A program made the translations under genes and the position numbers. From assembly GCA_009760885.1 (NCBI GenBank), contig CM019707.1:36926234-36990233 (forward strand): a stretch of 64,000 nt of DNA, written 5' to 3'. This DNA comes from Achatina immaculata (lineage: Eukaryota > Mollusca > Gastropoda > Stylommatophora > Achatinidae). The notes beneath the pieces are model-generated. The model was not told the DNA's origin and did no database searches. It saw only the letters and a program-made list of their open reading frames with translations. Position 1 is the stretch's first letter. Each line of letters begins with the position of its first letter. Below are positions 12,085 to 23,458 of the stretch, one piece after another.

Positions 12085-12848
12085 GTGTATATTATCTCCC
12101 TTGCTTTTTGGAACTGCCATAGAGTTCATAATGAAAAAAATCCTGCACAGGTAAAACGGGCATTGATTGATACATGAGACCCAATTGGAAGATCTTGATT
12201 TTGCAGATGATATAACTCTTATCAGTGACAATGTGAAATCAATGGAAGAAAAAAACAGATACCCTGTCTTCAATGGCTAGTAAAATAGGACTCGAAATTA
12301 ACAAGGAAAAAAAAACAAAACTAATGAAACTTCTCATTAACCATTCATTCATTCATTATTTCATTCATTTGCATGTCCCTTGCGGAACTTTGCCTCCCTA
12401 ACAGCTCTCTTGTAGGCCTGTCGGTTGTGAGCAAGATGGCCTGCTGCTGATGTATCCATTTTCAGATCATCAGCGATGTCTTGCAGCTAAACATCATGTA
12501 ATGTCTCATTAATGTCTCATTAATGTCTCATTAATCATGAAGGAAAAATATACATAGAAGGAGCAGCTGTTGAAGAAGTACACCAGTTTGCATACCCTGG
12601 CAGCTACATAGATCAGGATGGTGACACCAGGAAGGAAGTTAGAATTAGAATTGCAAAAGCAGCATTGACCTTCAGGAATCCTGAGAACATATGGCCCTCA
12701 AAAATTATAAGCACAAAAACCAAGTTAAGATTATTCAATTCAAATGTAATATCCACATTCATTTATGCATGCGAAAGCTGGGAAACAACTAAAGAAATAG
12801 ACAAGAAATTAGACTCTTTTGAAAACAAATGATAAAGTGGAATGAATT
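12085..12848 (+). pseudogene. LINE family 1 RT fragment, interrupted by a second LINE
   Basis: The first part reads CILSPLLFGTAIEF, then LEDLDFADDITLIS, which holds the RT catalytic F-A-D-D box, then KIGLEINKEKTK. After the insertion at 12341-12503 it resumes with EGKIYIEGAAVEEV and SYIDQDGDTRKEVRIRIAKA, and ends at DKKLDSFENK plus a short deletion near 12835. Stops and frameshifts occur (for example the TAA after the ILHR stretch). Closest relative in the window is the element at 25055-27264. Both ends are truncated. Confidence 0.85.
12341..12503 (-). mobile_element. LINE family 2 3' fragment nested in LINE family 1
   Basis: A 5'-truncated family 2 end in minus orientation, its (ATGA)n tail lying at 12341-12370. 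It is bounded by TCTCATTAA at 12332-12340 on the left and at 12504-12512 on the right. The right copy is followed by two more copies at 12515-12523 and 12526-12534, each spaced by TG. The host LINE's reading resumes after the last copy, so this is a target-site duplication with local amplification on one side. Confidence 0.85.
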
Positions 12849-13112
12849 AAACTCTTCCCGCGCCTAATGACTAAAAATGGTCACTTCCGGTTTGTGTTTA
12901 TAGTGCCGTGTGACTATATTTCGTTACATGCTTTGTTTCAATTTTTTAAAAAACCGGTGTAACGTTTAGATTGTAAACATTTAGTGCGCATGCCCCGTGA
13001 CCCTGTTCATCACGGCCGAAGAGTGCTTAGTAACGAGGGAGAAAATCGAAGTTATCGTCGTGAAATTTCAATTTTTGGTGATGTAGATAAGGATATGGAC
13101 ATACCCTGTAAC
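12849..13112. other. No gene recognised
   Basis: Unique-looking sequence left of the 2.03-kb duplication. No coding motif. Confidence 0.4.
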
Positions 13113-13539
13113 AAGACCACTGTTCTAGAAACTATCCCAAGTAGATCTAGACATATTAGATGACTGGAGAAGTAGTTAGTTTATTCCATACATTATTTTA
13201 GCGAAAACACCACATATAATCACAAGACGAGATCGACAAGTATTTGTTAGGTACTTCTAGGTATCTCAAATGGTACGTACTGAACATCTAGACTTAGCCG
13301 ATGGTAAGTATGACACAAGTATTGTCTAAAAACATCAAATTACTTCTTTTATCCTGAATAAAGCTCTGCATTTATGAAATCTTCATACATTTTTAGTTAT
13401 TTTGAAACATAATAAGTACACTTAAAATGGAAATACTGTGTTTCATTCATTTTTACAGCTATACCCCCTATACATATCAAGACCTGCGATTTTACTCCTG
13501 CACAAAACTGAACATCCGTGCTTCTTCCTGCGGCACATG

Positions 13540-13880
13540 AAGAGTCACGAACAACGCAGAGATAAGATAGATGAGCGAACAACAACCTGTCTCATGGGTT
13601 ATCAGAAAAAGAAGATGGACACAAGTCGGTCATGTGCTGAGAAGAAACAACCAGAGAATCCCCAAACGAGCTATCAAGTGGAACACAACAGGCCGAAGAA
13701 AAAGAGGTCGACCACGTGAAACTCTAAAGAGGACATTGTTTAAGAGAGGCCAGTTTAGTGGGAATAACATCCCTTGATGAGATTGGAAAACTCACCGAAA
13801 ACAGGAAAACGTGGCGAACTAGCATGCGAGCCCTATGTGACGTTTAGCGGCACGGGAAGGATGTAGGATGTTAGAAATTG
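13540..13880 (+). pseudogene. LINE family 1 3' end (copy A)
   Basis: Reads MSEQQPVSWVIRKRRWTQVG, then HVLRRNNQRIPKRAIKWNTT and a GRRKRGRPRETLKRTL tail, matching the C-terminus at 25090-25330. After the stop it ends GCGGCACGGGAAGGATGTAGG, the family's conserved 3' terminus. Frameshifts separate the pieces; it is 5'-truncated. Confidence 0.85.
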
Positions 13881-14274
13881 TTTTCTGTCTATTCTGTCAA
13901 ACGATAGGTATAGTCAGACATTATACTCTGATGGAGAAACTGAAGAGAATCAGAGCGTCTGGATCGTGTCTGGTGTACAGAAATGACGGTTATTTCTACC
14001 TTCTATATTTTCTGTAAATAATTTTTAATGTTTGCAGTTTGTGACTGGTAATTTTCTTCCATCCAAACAGCTGTCAGATTTGACGGCCGTCATTCAGTTT
14101 TCCCGTTTATTGTTGTTTTTGTTTCAGTGTGTGTGTGTGTGTGTTTGTTTTTTGTTTGTTGTTGTTGTTGTTATAGGCGGAGTTATACCAGAGCCCCGCC
14201 CACTGTTGTCAGTTATCTTTGTCTTGGCGTGATAGGAGTTTTGTTTATGTTAATGAATTTGTGACTGCAAATGG

Positions 14275-14590
14275 GGATCTAAGACGTTTGTTCAGTTTGG
14301 TGGCCAGCGAAGCTTGTGCCAAAGTTGAGGAAACATAGCCGGATAAGACCCTGTCCCGTTGGTGTCCCCAGAAACAGGCAAAGCTTGGCTAACGGGAACA
14401 GGGATCGATATTGTCCGCATGGCTGAGGAGCCTGCTAAGAAGTATTGAGCACATGGTTCTCTTGTAAGCTCCGCCCAGGGTTTGAAGACATAGCCACCGT
14501 AACCCTTTCCCTAATCGATGCAACATGTGCGCCTAAGCATCTTCACAGCGTCGTCTGTAAAGAACACCATGCTCACAATTCCAGGGAGAT
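14275..14590 (-). repeat. Dispersed repeat A (copy A of duplication)
   Basis: On the minus strand it has GTGTTCTTTACAGACGACGC and TGTGAAGATG, then GGTTACGGTGGCTATG, then CGATCCCTGT-TCCCGTTAGCC and GGGACAGGGTCTTATCCGGC. The same ordered blocks, in plus orientation, occur at 28300-28560, 31425-31655 and 33168-33465, so this is a dispersed element of about 300 bp rather than a gene. Confidence 0.7.
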
Positions 14591-14694
14591 AGAACAACAG
14601 CAGCAGCAACAACAATAACAACTACAACAACAGTAACAACAACTGCTGCACTAACAACATCAGAAACAACAACGACAACAATAACAACAACAGT

Positions 14695-14725
<31 letters not shown>

Positions 14726-14880
14726 ACATCAGCAACAACAACGACAACAATAACAACAGCAGCAACAACAGCAACAACAACAACAGCAACAACAACAGCA
14801 ATAACAACAGCAGCAACAACAACAGCAACAACAACAGCAACAACAATGACAACAACAACAATGACAACAGCAACAACAGA
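14590..14880. repeat. (CAA/CAG)n microsatellite
   Basis: About 290 bp of CAA with interspersed CAG, CAT, CGA and TAA. Encodes Gln/Asn-like runs on plus and Leu/Val runs on minus; not coding. Confidence 0.97.
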
Positions 14881-14949
14881 GTTTACAATTCGAGAAAGTG
14901 GTGAAGACAGAAACAACAATGTGAAAACTGATGTAGAATTTCAGCCTTA

Positions 14950-15135
14950 GTCTGGCCTGTGTTCAGTGACTGTCTTAATCTCTGTCTGGCCTGTGTTCAG
15001 TGACTGTCTTAATCTCTGTTTGGTTTGTGTTCCGACTCTGTCTTAATCTCTGTCTGGCCTGTGTTCCGACTCTGTCTTAATCTCTGTCTGGCCTGTGTTC
15101 CGACTCTGTCTTAATCTCTGTCTGGTCTGTATTCC
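14950..15135. repeat. 34-bp minisatellite, short array
   Basis: About five units of CTGGCCTGTGTTCAGTGACT plus GTCTTAATCTCTGT, ending at the duplication junction. Confidence 0.93.
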
Positions 15136-15565
15136 GACAAGACCACTGTTCTAGAAACTATCCCAAGTAGATCTAGACATATTAGATGACTGGAGAAGTA
15201 GTTAGTTTATTCCATACATTATTTTAGCGAAAACACCACATATAATCACAAGACGAGATCGACAGGTATTTGTTAGGTACTTCTAGGTATCTCAAATGGT
15301 ACGTACTGAACATCTAGACTTAGCCGATGGTAAGTATGACACAAGTATTGTCTAAAAACATCAAATTACTTCTTTTATCCTGAATAAAGCTCTGCATTTA
15401 TGAAATCTTCATACGTTTTTAGTTATTTTGAAACATAATAAGTACACTTAAAATGGAAATACTGTGTTTCATTCAATTTTACAGCTATATCCCCTATACA
15501 TATCAAGACCCGTGATTTTACTCCTGCACAAAACTGAACATCCGTGCTTCTTCCTGCGGCACATG

Positions 15566-15906
15566 AAGAGTCACGAACAACGCAGAGATAAGATAGATGA
15601 GCGAACAACAACCTGTCTCATGGGTTATCAGAAAAAGAAGCTGGACACAAGTCGGTCATGTGCTGAGAAGAAACAACCAGAGAATCCCCAAACGAGCTAT
15701 CAAGTGGAACACAACAGGCCGAAGAAAAAGAGGTCGACCACGTGAAACTCTAAAGAGGACATTTTTTAAGAGAGGCCAGTTTAGTGGGAATAACATCCTT
15801 TGATGAGATTGGAAAACTCGCCGAAAACAGGAAAACGTGGCGAACTAGCATGCGAGCCCTATGTGACGTTTAGCGGCACGGGAAGGATGTAGGATGTTAG
15901 AAATTG
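15566..15906 (+). pseudogene. LINE family 1 3' end (copy B)
   Basis: Duplicate of 13540-13880 produced by the tandem duplication, with a few substitutions such as RKRSW for RKRRW. Not an independent insertion. Confidence 0.85.
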
Positions 15907-16309
15907 TTTTCTGTCTATTCTGTCAAACGATAGGTATAGTCAGACATTATACTCTGATGGAGAAACTGAAGAGAATCAGAGCGTCTGGATCGTGTCTGGT
16001 GTACAGAAATGACGGTTATTTCTACCTTCTATATTTTCTGTAAATAATTTTTAATGTTTGCAGTTTGTGACTGGTAATTTTCTTCCATCCAAACAGCTGT
16101 CAGATTTGACGGCCGTCATTCAGTTTTCCCGTTTATTGTTGTTTTTGTTTCAGTGTGTGTGTGTGTGTGTTTGTTTGTTTTTTGTTTGTTTGTTGTTGTT
16201 GTTATAGGCGGAGTTATACCAGAGCCCCGCCCACTGTTGTCAGTTATCTTTGTCTTGGCGTGATAGGAGTTTTGTTTATGTTAATGAATTTGTGACTGCA
16301 AATGGGGAT

Positions 16310-16620
16310 CTAAGACGTTTGTTCAGTTTGGTGGCCAGCGAAGCTTGTGCCAAAGTTGAGGAAACATAGCCGGATAAGACCCTGTCCCGTTGGTGTCCCC
16401 AGAAACAGGCAAAGCTTGGCTAACGGGAACAGGGATCGATATTGTCCGCATGGCTGAGGAGCCTGCTAAGAAGTATTGAGCACATGGTTCTCTTGTAAGC
16501 TCCGCCCAGGGTTTGAAGACATAGCCACCGTAACCCTTTCCCTAATCGATGCAACATGTGCGCCTAAGCATCTTCACAGCGTCGTCTGTAAAGAACACCA
16601 TGCTCACAATTCCAGGGAGA
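16310..16620 (-). repeat. Dispersed repeat A (copy B of duplication)
   Basis: Duplicate of 14275-14590. Its minus-strand 5' side abuts the (CAA)n tract. Confidence 0.7.
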
Positions 16621-16621
16621 T

Positions 16622-17012
16622 AGAACAACAGCAGCAACAGCAACAACAACAACGACAACAATAACAACAGCAACAACAACAGCAGCAACAACAACAACAG
16701 CAACAACAACAACAGCAATAACAACAACAGTAGCAACAACAGCAACAACAACAGCAACAACATCAGCAACAACAACGACAACAATAACAACAGCAGCAAC
16801 AACAGCAATAACAACAGCAGCAACAACAGCAATAACAACAGCAGCAACAACAACAGCAATAACAACAGCAGCAACAACAACAGCAATAACAACAGCAACA
16901 ACATCAGCAACAACAACAACGACAACAATAACAACATCAGCAGCAACAACAACAACAGCAATAACAACAGCAACAACAATGACAACAACAACAATGACAA
17001 CAACAACAACAG
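16622..17012. repeat. (CAA/CAG)n microsatellite, expanded copy
   Basis: About 390 bp, longer than its duplicate at 14590-14880. Internal blocks such as CAGCAATAACAACAGCAGCA recur, showing growth by local duplication. Confidence 0.97.
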
Positions 17013-17069
17013 AGGTTACAATTCGAGAAAGTGGTGAAGGCAGAAACAACAATGTGAAAACTGATGTAG

Positions 17070-18362
17070 AATTTCAGCCTTAGTCTGGCCTGTGTTCAGG
17101 CACTGTCTTAATCTCTGTTTGGTTTGTGTTCCGACTCTGTCTTAATCTCTGTCTGATCTGTGTTCCGACTCTGTCTTAATTTCTGCCTGGCCTGTGTTCG
17201 GTCACTGTCTTAATCTCTGTCTGGTCTTTGTTCAGTGACTGTCTTAATCTCTGTCTGGTCTGTGTTCAGTGACTGTCTTAATCTCTATCTGGTCTGTGTT
17301 CAGTGACTGTCTTAATCTATGTCTGGTCTGTGTTCAGTGACTTTCTTAATCTCTGTCTGGTCTGTGTTCAGTGACTGTCTTAATCTCTGTCTGGTCTTTG
17401 TTCAGTGACTGTCTTAATCTCTGTCTGGTCTGTGTTCAGTGACTGTCTTAATCTCTATCTGGTCTGTGTTCAGTGACTGTCTTAATCTATGTCTGGTCTG
17501 TGTTCGGTGACTTTCTTAATCTCTGTCTGGTCTGTGTTCAGTGACTTTCTTAATCTCTGTCTGGTCTGTGTTCATTGACTGTCTTAATCTCTGTCTGGTC
17601 TGTGTTCATTGAGTGTCTTAATCTCTGTCCGGCCTGTGTTCAGTGACTGTCTTAATCTCTGTCTGGTCTGTGTTCAGGCACTGTCTTAATCTTTGTCTGG
17701 TTTGTGTTCAGTGACTGTCTTAATCTCTACCTGGTCTGTGTTCCAACTCTGTCTTAATCTCTATCTGGTCTGTGTTCCGACTCTGTCTTAATCTCTGTCT
17801 GGCCTGTGTTTGGTCACTGTCTTAATCTCTGTCTGGCCTGTGTTCAGTGATTGTTTTAATCTCTGTCTGGTCTGTGTTCAGTGACTGTCTTAATCTCTGT
17901 TTGGTCTGTGTTTAATCACAGTCTTAATCCCTATCTGGTCTGTATTCAGGCACTGTCTTAATCTCTGTCTGATCTGTGTTCAGTGACTGTCTTAATCTCT
18001 GTCTGGTCTGTGTTCAGTGACTGTCTTAATCTCTATCTGATCTGTGTTCAGTGACTGTCTTAATCTCTGTCTGATCTGTTTTCGGTCACCGTGTTAATCT
18101 CTGTCTTGTCTGAGTTCGATCACTGTTTTAATCTCTGTCTAATCTGTGTTCAGTGACTGTCTTAATCTCTGTCTGATCTGTTTTCGGTCACTGTGTTAAT
18201 CTCTGTCTTGTCTGAGTTCGATCACTGTTTTAATCTCTGTCTAATCTGTGTTCAGTGACTGTCTTAATCTCTGTCTGATCTGTTTTCGGTCACTGTGTTA
18301 ATCTCTGTCTTGTCTGAGTTCGATCACTGTTTTAATCTCTGTCTGATCTGTGTCCAGTCAAT
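17070..18362. repeat. 34-bp minisatellite, long array
   Basis: About 37 units of the same 34-bp unit. A larger pattern near 18060-18350 repeats three units together (TTTTCGGTCACTGTGTTAAT, then GAGTTCGATCACTGTTTTAA), a higher-order repeat of about 102 bp. Confidence 0.96.
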
Positions 18363-18549
18363 CTCTTAGTCTCCGCGAGGTGAAGAGATTTACAGCAAAA
18401 ATCTGTCGTCAATTACTCTCTTAATCTCCTGGTCAACTGATTTACAACAGAATGTGTTCCCAATCACTTGTCTCACTCTTAGAACGCCATCCGCTGTCTC
18501 CAGACAAGTCTTCAAATGTTCTTATCTCTCCTGTAATATTTGCTCACAT

Positions 18550-18570
18550 CGGGGGGGGGGGGGGGGCGGC
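18550..18570. repeat. poly-G run
   Basis: Uninterrupted G run followed by GGCGGCGG, a likely slippage and sequencing-error site. Similar G runs occur at 54501-54518, 56188-56204 and 58708-58722. Confidence 0.8.
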
Positions 18571-18589
18571 GGCCGTGCTAGTTTTGTTC

Positions 18590-20190
18590 TGTCTCTCCGA
18601 CAAAGCTAAGAGGCTGATTTTTGTTCTGTCTCTCTGACAAAGCTAAGAGACTGATTTTTGTTCTGTCTCTCAGACAAAACTAAGAGGCTGATTTTTGTTC
18701 TGTCTCGCAATCAAAGCTAAGAGGCTGATTTTTGTTCTGTCTCTCAGACAAAGCTAAGAGGCTGATTTTTGTTCTGTCTCTCAGACAAAGCTAAGAGGCT
18801 GATTTTTGTTCTGTCTCTCAGACAAAGCTAAGAGGCTGATTTTTGTTCTGTCTCTCAGACAAAGCTAAGAGGCTGATTTTTGTTCTGTCTCGCAATCAAA
18901 GCTAAGAGGCTGATTTTTGTTCTGTCTCTCAGACAAAGCTAAGAGGCTGATTTTTGTTCTGTCTCGCAATCAAAGCTAAGAGGCTGATTTGTGTTCTGTC
19001 TCTCATTCAAAGCTAAGAGGCTGATTTTTGTTCTGTCTCTCATTCAAAGCTAAGAGGCTGATTTTTGTTCTGTCTCGCATGCCAAAGCTAAGAGTCTGGT
19101 TTTTGTTCTGTCTCACAGGCCAAAGCTAAGAGTCTGGTTTTTGTTCTGTCTCACAGGCCAAAGCTAAGAGTCTGGTTTTTGTTCTGTCTCACAGGCCAAA
19201 GCTAAGAGTCTGGTTTTTGTTCTGTCTCACAGGCCAAAGCTAAGAGTCTGGTTTTTGTTCTGTCTCACAGGCCAAAGCTAAGAGTCTGGTTTTTGTTCTG
19301 TCTCACAGGCCAAAACTAAGAGTCTGGTTTTTGTTCTGTCTCGCAGCCAAAGTTAAGAGTCTGGTTTTTGTTCTGTCTCTCAGACAAAGCTAAGAGGCTG
19401 ATTTTTGTTCTGTCTCTCAGACAAAGCTAAGAGGCTGATTTTTGTTCTGTCTCTCAGACAAAGGTAAGAGGCTGATTTTTGTTCTGTCTCTCAGACAAAG
19501 GTAAGAGGCTGATTTTTTTCTGTCTCGCAATCAAAGCTAAGAGGCTGATTTTTGTTCTGTCTCTCAGACAAAGCTAAGAGGCTGATTTTTGTTCTGTCTC
19601 GCAATCAAAGCTAAGAGGCTGATTTGTGTTCTGTCTCTCATTCAAAGCTAAGAGGCTGATTTTTGTTCTGTCTCTCATTCAAAGCTAAGAGGCTGATTTT
19701 TGTTCTGTCTCGCATGCCAAAGCTAAGAGTCTGGTTTTTGTTCTGTCTCACAGGCCAAAGCTAAGAGTCTGGTTTTTGTTCTGTCTCACAGGCCAAAGCT
19801 AAGAGTCTGGTTTTTGTTCTGTCTCACAGGCCAAAGCTAAGAGTCTGGTTTTTGTTCTGTCTCACAGGCCAAAGCTAAGAGTCTGGTTTTTGTTCTGTCT
19901 CACAGGCCAAAGCTAAGAGTCTGGTTTTTGTTCTGTCTCACAGGCCAAAACTAAGAGTCTGGTTTTTGTTCTGTCTCGCAGCCAAAGTTAAGAGTCTGGT
20001 TTTTGTTCTATCTCAGAGGCAAAACTAAGAGTCTTGTTTTTGTTCTGTTTCACAGGCCAAAGCTAAGAGTCTGGTTTTTGTTCTATCTCAGAGGCAAAAC
20101 TAAGAGTCTTGTTTTTGTTCTGTTTCACAGGCCAAAGTTAAGAGTCTAGTTTTTGTTCTGTCTCGCAAGCCAAAGCTAAGAGGCTGGTTA
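18590..20190. repeat. 37/38-bp minisatellite with two subfamilies
   Basis: About 43 units of GCTAAGAGGCTGATTTTTGT plus TCTGTCTC and a variable 5-9 base joint. Joint types are CTCAGACAAA, CGCAATCAAA, CTCATTCAAA, CGCATGCCAAA and ACAGGCCAAA. The ordered series of joints at about 18880-19370 repeats at about 19515-20020, a higher-order period of about 635 bp. Confidence 0.96.
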
Positions 20191-20492
20191 CCCTGCATAA
20201 CGCTGATCCCGTGAAAGGTCAGCACTGCTTCCCTCTGAGGTCTACACGCATGCGGCCTGTCTGGCATACTGATGGCACCAGCCCTGCCTTCACTGTACAG
20301 CAGCCAATAACAATAACTCTTCTTGCGCCCCATAACGACAAAGTAGCACGTAGCTTCGCCTTACATTACTGCACGAAGGTTTCCTCTATATTAATACTGA
20401 ACTTCTCTGATTTCTCTTCGATTCTCATACGACCAAACAACACCCACCACATACCAACATTATTTGTCACCATTTTTCATCACCGCCATATT
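20191..20492. other. No gene recognised
   Basis: A 94-codon plus frame at 20211-20495 has no motif; it begins in the last units of the minisatellite. Confidence 0.4.
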
Positions 20493-21976
20493 TAACCGCG
20501 CAAAGACGCAATGCCTACATTTACAATTGACATAAAATTTAAAATTACGATATTTCCACCAAGAAAAAAAAGGAAATGATCGCAGGTTAACTTTTTTTTT
20601 TAAATTCTCGTACAAGGTGTTTCAAAAATTCCTTTCCACTTTTTAGAGGCCGGTGTAGGAAGACAAATGCTGCTACATAGAAAAAAGTGTGTGTGTGTGT
20701 GTGTGTTATTTTTGTAGAGAAATTCTCAAAGTCTTTGACATACTTTAGAGTTCAACAACTCTTGTGAGGCCTTCATCCCCTGGCCCATATGTTTCTTGAC
20801 GTGGCACTTGTCAACGCAATAATCAAGTTCATCCAAGGTTTAATGTAGCGTATCTGGAGTAATCACTCCGCTTTGATCTTACAAAAATACCAGAACAATA
20901 CGGTATAGAAGTGTAGAACCATTTCGAAATCCTGATGGCTGTACAGGAGGAGATGACACCAGATGAACTGGCTACGCAGGCCAGAGATATCTTAATAACA
21001 ACAGCTAAAGACATAGTTCCAGTAAAGAAAACACAAAAGAATGGATGGATTACAGCAGTCACACTAGAACTAATAAAACAAAATAGAGAAATGAAGACGA
21101 AATGGAAAGTGACAAACAATAACAAAGAGGAATATAAATCGTTTACAAAAGAAGTAAGAAGAAACATAAGAAAAGACGAAAACAATATATACAAGATTGT
21201 TGTGAAAGAATAGAAGGACATGGGAAGTGTGGAAGAGATAGTGAAATGTTTAAAGAAATGAAGACATTGGAGAGAAATGTCACATTTAAGCTAAATGTAA
21301 ATTGTGACGAGATGGGGAATACCTTGACAGAGAGAGACGAAATTCTAGAAAGATGGAAGGAATATTGCAGAGGAATGTATGAAACAACTGACTGTGAAAG
21401 CAGAAATCAACAGTGTGAATTATTATTGGAGGAGAAAGAACCCGAACCGACAATAGAAGAAGTTTTATGGGCAATAAAGAATCTGAAAAATGGTAAATCA
21501 CCAGGATGTGATGAGATAACAGCTGAACTTATTAAAGCAGGAGGAAAGGAGTGTACAACAATCTATCATGTATTATGTAAAAAGATATGGCATTCAGGTA
21601 TTTGGCCCATAAAAATGGAAAAGAACTGTATTCATACCACTGCCAAAAAAGGGTAACCTGAAATTATGCACAAACTACAGAACTGTTGCCCTGATTAGTC
21701 ATGCCAGTAAAACTCTATTAAAAATCATAATGGGCAGACTTCGTAAGAAAATATAAGAAGAAATCAATATGGCCCAAGCTGGTTTTAAACACGGAAGAGC
21801 ATATATTCAATATAAGATTAATAATAGAGAAATACAGAGAGTTTAATATGAATCTATATTTAGCCTTTATAGACTACTCAAAGGCATTTGATTGTGTACA
21901 ACACCAGACAATTTGGAAATAATGGAAAAAATGGGATTTCCAACACATTTGACACAATTAACATCACTGCTGTATC
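20493..21976 (+). repeat. 1.48-kb tandem duplication, copy 1
   Basis: Runs from TAACCGCGCAAAGACGCAAT (20493) to CTGCTGTATC (21976). The following base re-starts the same sequence at 21977. The copies differ by only a few substitutions and by lengths of short T and GT runs. The duplication starts upstream of a LINE and stops within its RT domain. Confidence 0.96.
20827..21976 (+). pseudogene. LINE family 2, truncated duplicate
   Basis: Begins near FNVAYLE and MAVQEEMTPDELATQARDIL, continues through a linker with stops, then NLKNGKSPGCDEITAELIKA and IPLPKKGNLKLCTNYRT-like RT motifs 1-2. It is cut after HLTQLTSLLYL by the duplication junction. Stops at about 21213 and 21655 and several frameshifts show it is dead. 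The same lesions are in copy 2, so the LINE was dead before it was duplicated. Confidence 0.88.
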
Positions 21977-23458
21977 TAACCGCGCAAAGACGCAATGCCT
22001 ACATTTACAATTGACATAAAATTTAAAATTACGATATTTCCACCAAGAAAAAAAAGGAAATGATCGCAGGTTAACTTTTTTTTTTAATTCTCGTACAAGG
22101 TGTTTCAAAAATTCCTTTCCACTTTTTAGAGGCCGGTGTAGGAAGACAAATGCTGCTACATAGAAAAAAGTGTGTGTGTGTGTGGTGTTATTTTTGTAGA
22201 GAAATTCTCAAAGTCTTTGACATACTTTAGAGTTCAACAACTCTTGTGAGGCCTTCATCCCCTGGCCCATATGTTTCTTGACGTGGCACTTGTCAACGCA
22301 ATAATCAAGTTCATCCAAGGTTTAATGTAGCGTATCTGGAGTAATCACTCCGCTTTGATCTTACAAAAATACCAGAACAATACGGTATAGAAGTGAAGAA
22401 CCATTTCGAAATCCTAATGGCTGTACAGGAGGAGATGACACCAGATGAATTGGCTGCGCAGGCCAGAGATATTTTAATAACAACAGCTAAAGACATAGTT
22501 CCAGTAAAGAAAACACAAAAGAATGGATGGATTACAGCAGTCACACTAGAACTAATAAAACAAAATAGAGAAATGAAGACGAAATGGAAAGTGACAAACA
22601 ATAACAAAGAGGAATATAAATCGTTTACAAAAGAAGTAAGAAGAAACATAAGAAAAGACGAAAACAATATATACAAGATTGTTGTGAAAGAATAGAAGGA
22701 CATGGGAAGTGTGGAAGAGATAGTGAAATGTTTAAAGAAATGAAGACATTGGAGAGAAATGTCACATTTAAGCTAAATGTAAATTGTGACGAGATGGGGA
22801 ATACCTTGACAGAGAGAGACGAAATTCTAGAAAGATGGAAGGAATATTGCAGAGGAATGTATGAAACAACTGACTGTGAAAGCAGAAATCAACAGTGTGA
22901 ATTATTATTGGAGGAGAAAGAACCCGAACCGACAATAGAAGAAGTTTTATGGGCAATAAAGAATCTGAAAAATGGTAAATCACCAGGATGTGATGAGATA
23001 ACAGCTGAACTTATTAAAGCAGGAGGAAAGGAGTGTACAACAATCTATCATGTATTATGTAAAAAGATATGGCATTCAGGTATTTGGCCCATAAAAATGG
23101 AAAAGAACTGTATTCATACCACTGCCAAAAAAGGGTAACCTGAAATTATGCACAAACTACAGAACTGTTGCCCTGATTAGTCATGCCAGTAAAACTCTAT
23201 TAAAAATCATAATGGGCAGACTTCGTAAGAAAATATAAGAAGAAATCAATATGGCCCAAGCTGGTTTTAAACACGGAAGAGCATATATTCAATATAAGAT
23301 TAATAATAGAGAAATACAGAGAGTTTAATATGAATCTATATTTAGCCTTTATAGACTACTCAAAGGCATTTGATTGTGTACAACACCAGACAATTTGGAA
23401 ATAATGGAAAAAATGGGATTTCCAACACATTTGACACAATTAACATCACTGCTGTATC
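21977..23458 (+). repeat. 1.48-kb tandem duplication, copy 2
   Basis: Second copy. At 23458 the LINE continues into the rest of the RT domain, so copy 2 is the one connected to the original element and copy 1 is a truncated duplicate. Confidence 0.96.

Larger units (their letters stand above)
13113..15137 (+). repeat. Tandem segmental duplication, copy A (about 2.03 kb)
   Basis: Begins at ACAAGACCACTGTTCTAGAA and ends where the same sequence restarts at 15138. It carries a LINE family 1 tail, a (GT)n run, repeat A in minus orientation, a (CAA)n tract and five 34-bp units. Corresponding points are offset by 2026 bp (for example 13397 and 15423), with very few substitutions between copies. Confidence 0.95.
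15138..17090 (+). repeat. Tandem segmental duplication, copy B
   Basis: Repeats 13113-15137. The (CAA)n tract is longer (about 16622-17012 against 14590-14880). The 34-bp array that follows is expanded from five units to more than thirty. Confidence 0.95.

Noticed and set aside
14533..17052. Poly-Leu, poly-Val and poly-Gln proteins
   Set aside because: Translation of (CAA/CAG)n tracts; the tracts vary in length between two copies of the same duplication.
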